A stretch of DNA of 24,564 bases. Origin: Bacteroidales bacterium (GTDB taxonomy: Bacteria; Bacteroidota; Bacteroidia; Bacteroidales; UBA932). The translations under genes were made by a program, and so were the position numbers. The stretch is taken from contig JAFUWW010000032.1 of the NCBI GenBank assembly GCA_017471085.1, forward strand, positions 1-24,564. The letters are read 5' to 3'. Below, piece by piece: positions 23,475 to 24,564 of this stretch (position 1 is the stretch's first letter; every line of letters begins with the position of its first letter). Below the pieces are notes generated by a model, which saw only the letters and a list, made by a program, of their open reading frames with translations, was not told where the DNA came from and did no database searches.

Positions 23475-24564
23475 CTAGATGGTGCCCTGCTCAAGCATGG
23501 CAGTAGCCACCTTCATGAAGCCGGCGATGTTGGCGCCCTTCACGTAGTCTACGCTGCCGTCCGGCTGGGTGCCGTACTTGACGCACTGCTCGTGAATGCT
23601 CTTCATGATGAAGTGAAGTTTTTCATCGACCTCCTTGGCGTCCCAGGAGATGTGCTCCGCGTTCTGGGTCATTTCCAGACCGGAAGTAGCCACACCGCCT
23701 GCGTTCACGGCCTTGCCGGGAGCGAAGAGGATGCCGTTGTTCTGGAAGAAGTGGATGGCACCGGGCTGGCAGCCCATGTTGGAGACCTCGCAGCAGCACC
23801 AGCAGCCGTTGGCCTTCAGCTCCTTTGCATCCTCCTCGGAGAGTTCGTTCTGGAAGGCGCAAGGGAGGGCGATGTCCACGGGAACGCTCCAGGACTTCTT
23901 GCCGGCGGTAAACTTGGCCTGGCCGGGGAATTTGTCGGCCATATCCTGTACCTTGTTGCGGTTGGAAGCACGCATGACCAGCATGTAGTCGATCATTTCC
24001 GGGGTGATTCCCTCGGGAATCTCGCAGACGCCGTCCGGGCCGGAGATGGCAACCACCTTGGCGCCCAGTTCACGGGCCTTGGTAGCGGCACCCCAGGCCA
24101 CATTGCCGAAGCCTGAGAGGGCGATGGTCTTCCCCTTGATGTCGTGCCCATGCTCGGTCAGCATCTGGTGGACGAAATAGAGGGCTCCATAGCCGGTGGC
24201 CTCAGGACGGAGGATGGAGCCTCCCCATTCCATGCCCTTGCCGGTGAGCACGCCCTGGAACTGGTGGGTCAGCTTCTTGTATTGTCCGTAAAGATAGCCT
24301 ATCTCTCTTGCTCCCACGCCGATGTCGCCGGCGGGTACGTCCTCGTCGGGACCGATATGGCGGTACAGTTCCGTCATGAATGCCTGACAGAACTTCATCA
24401 CCTCGTTGTTGCTCTTGCCGCGGATGCTGAAGTCGGAGCCGCCCTTACCGCCACCCATGGGCAGGGTGGTGAGCGCATTCTTGAATGTCTGCTCGAATCC
24501 GAGGACCTTCAGGATGGAGAGGTTCACGGATGAATGGAAGCGCAATCCTCCCTTATAGGGGCCG
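23475..24564 (-). CDS. gdhA: NADP-type glutamate dehydrogenase, 5' end cut by window edge
   Basis: The visible 362 residues are the C-terminal part of a hexameric glutamate dehydrogenase that interconverts 2-oxoglutarate plus ammonium and glutamate. About 85 N-terminal residues of a usual 445 lie beyond the right edge. Visible are GPYKGGLRFH, the catalytic-lysine loop PMGGGKGGSDF, PAGDIGVGAREIGYL, the dinucleotide-binding GFGNVAWGAA, and the C-terminal APGKAVNAGGVATSGLEM and GANIAGFMKVA. An unusual cysteine-rich patch (CWCCC, then SNMGC) replaces the more usual AEGANMP-type segment. NADP versus NAD use is inferred from similarity to the GdhA subfamily. It ends at its own terminator. Confidence 0.97.
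   Translation of the reverse strand, partial: GPYKGGLRFHSSVNLSILKVLGFEQTFKNALTTLPMGGGKGGSDFSIRGKSNNEVMKFCQAFMTELYRHIGPDEDVPAGDIGVGAREIGYLYGQYKKLTHQFQGVLTGKGMEWGGSILRPEATGYGALYFVHQMLTEHGHDIKGKTIALSGFGNVAWGAATKARELGAKVVAISGPDGVCEIPEGITPEMIDYMLVMRASNRNKVQDMADKFPGQAKFTAGKKSWSVPVDIALPCAFQNELSEEDAKELKANGCWCCCEVSNMGCQPGAIHFFQNNGILFAPGKAVNAGGVATSGLEMTQNAEHISWDAKEVDEKLHFIMKSIHEQCVKYGTQPDGSVDYVKGANIAGFMKVATAMLEQGTI

Overview
The window is a stretch of a moderately GC-rich Bacteroidales (Bacteroidota) chromosome. The evidence is a SusC/SusD pair, a DUF4837 lipoprotein, Bacteroidota promoters with a -7 box of the form TAnnTTTG, very few Shine-Dalgarno sites, and the gene order M23 peptidase-dxr-rseP-DUF4837. 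The family cannot be fixed from sequence reading alone; a GC-rich gut or rumen lineage is likely.

Layout, left to right. (1) 1-315 is non-coding, with an 83-bp-period direct repeat and a 21-bp tandem repeat. (2) 316-3489, minus strand: a tightly overlapped four-gene cassette of HPr-kinase-like protein, S24/S26 peptidase, PqqD-like protein and ABC exporter. It looks like part of a ribosomal-peptide (RiPP) maturation and export system, with no visible precursor or radical-SAM enzyme. (3) 3676-4860, plus: a secreted CE1-type esterase. (4) 4885-5401, minus: tRNA-Glu, rpsT, tRNA-Pro and a terminator, probably one transcript. (5) 5403-9751, minus: a conserved envelope/isoprenoid operon of M23 peptidase, dxr, rseP and a DUF4837 lipoprotein. 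(6) 9778-10817, plus: ruvX-def, ended by a strong terminator. (7) 10818-11205: an AT-rich intergenic region with a promoter and a structured leader, then a susC-susD pair whose SusD carries an extra C-terminal domain. (8) 16623-19034, plus: phosphohexomutase and a secreted M23-LysM peptidase. (9) 19031-23380, minus: a three-gene operon of M49-like lipoprotein, SLC13/DASS anion permease and outer-membrane porin-like barrel. (10) 23475 to the right edge, minus: glutamate dehydrogenase, truncated by the window.

Most of the window is housekeeping. Two places deserve a second look. The first is the M49-like lipoprotein at 21782-23380: by alignment from memory all three zinc ligands of the dipeptidyl-peptidase III family are replaced by basic residues (R361, K365, K392), and it sits in an operon with an anion permease and a porin. 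That suggests a former peptidase reused as a binding protein in an envelope-spanning uptake route. The second is the HprK-like/S26/PqqD/ABC cassette, a compact RiPP-like system lacking its usual core enzyme and precursor.
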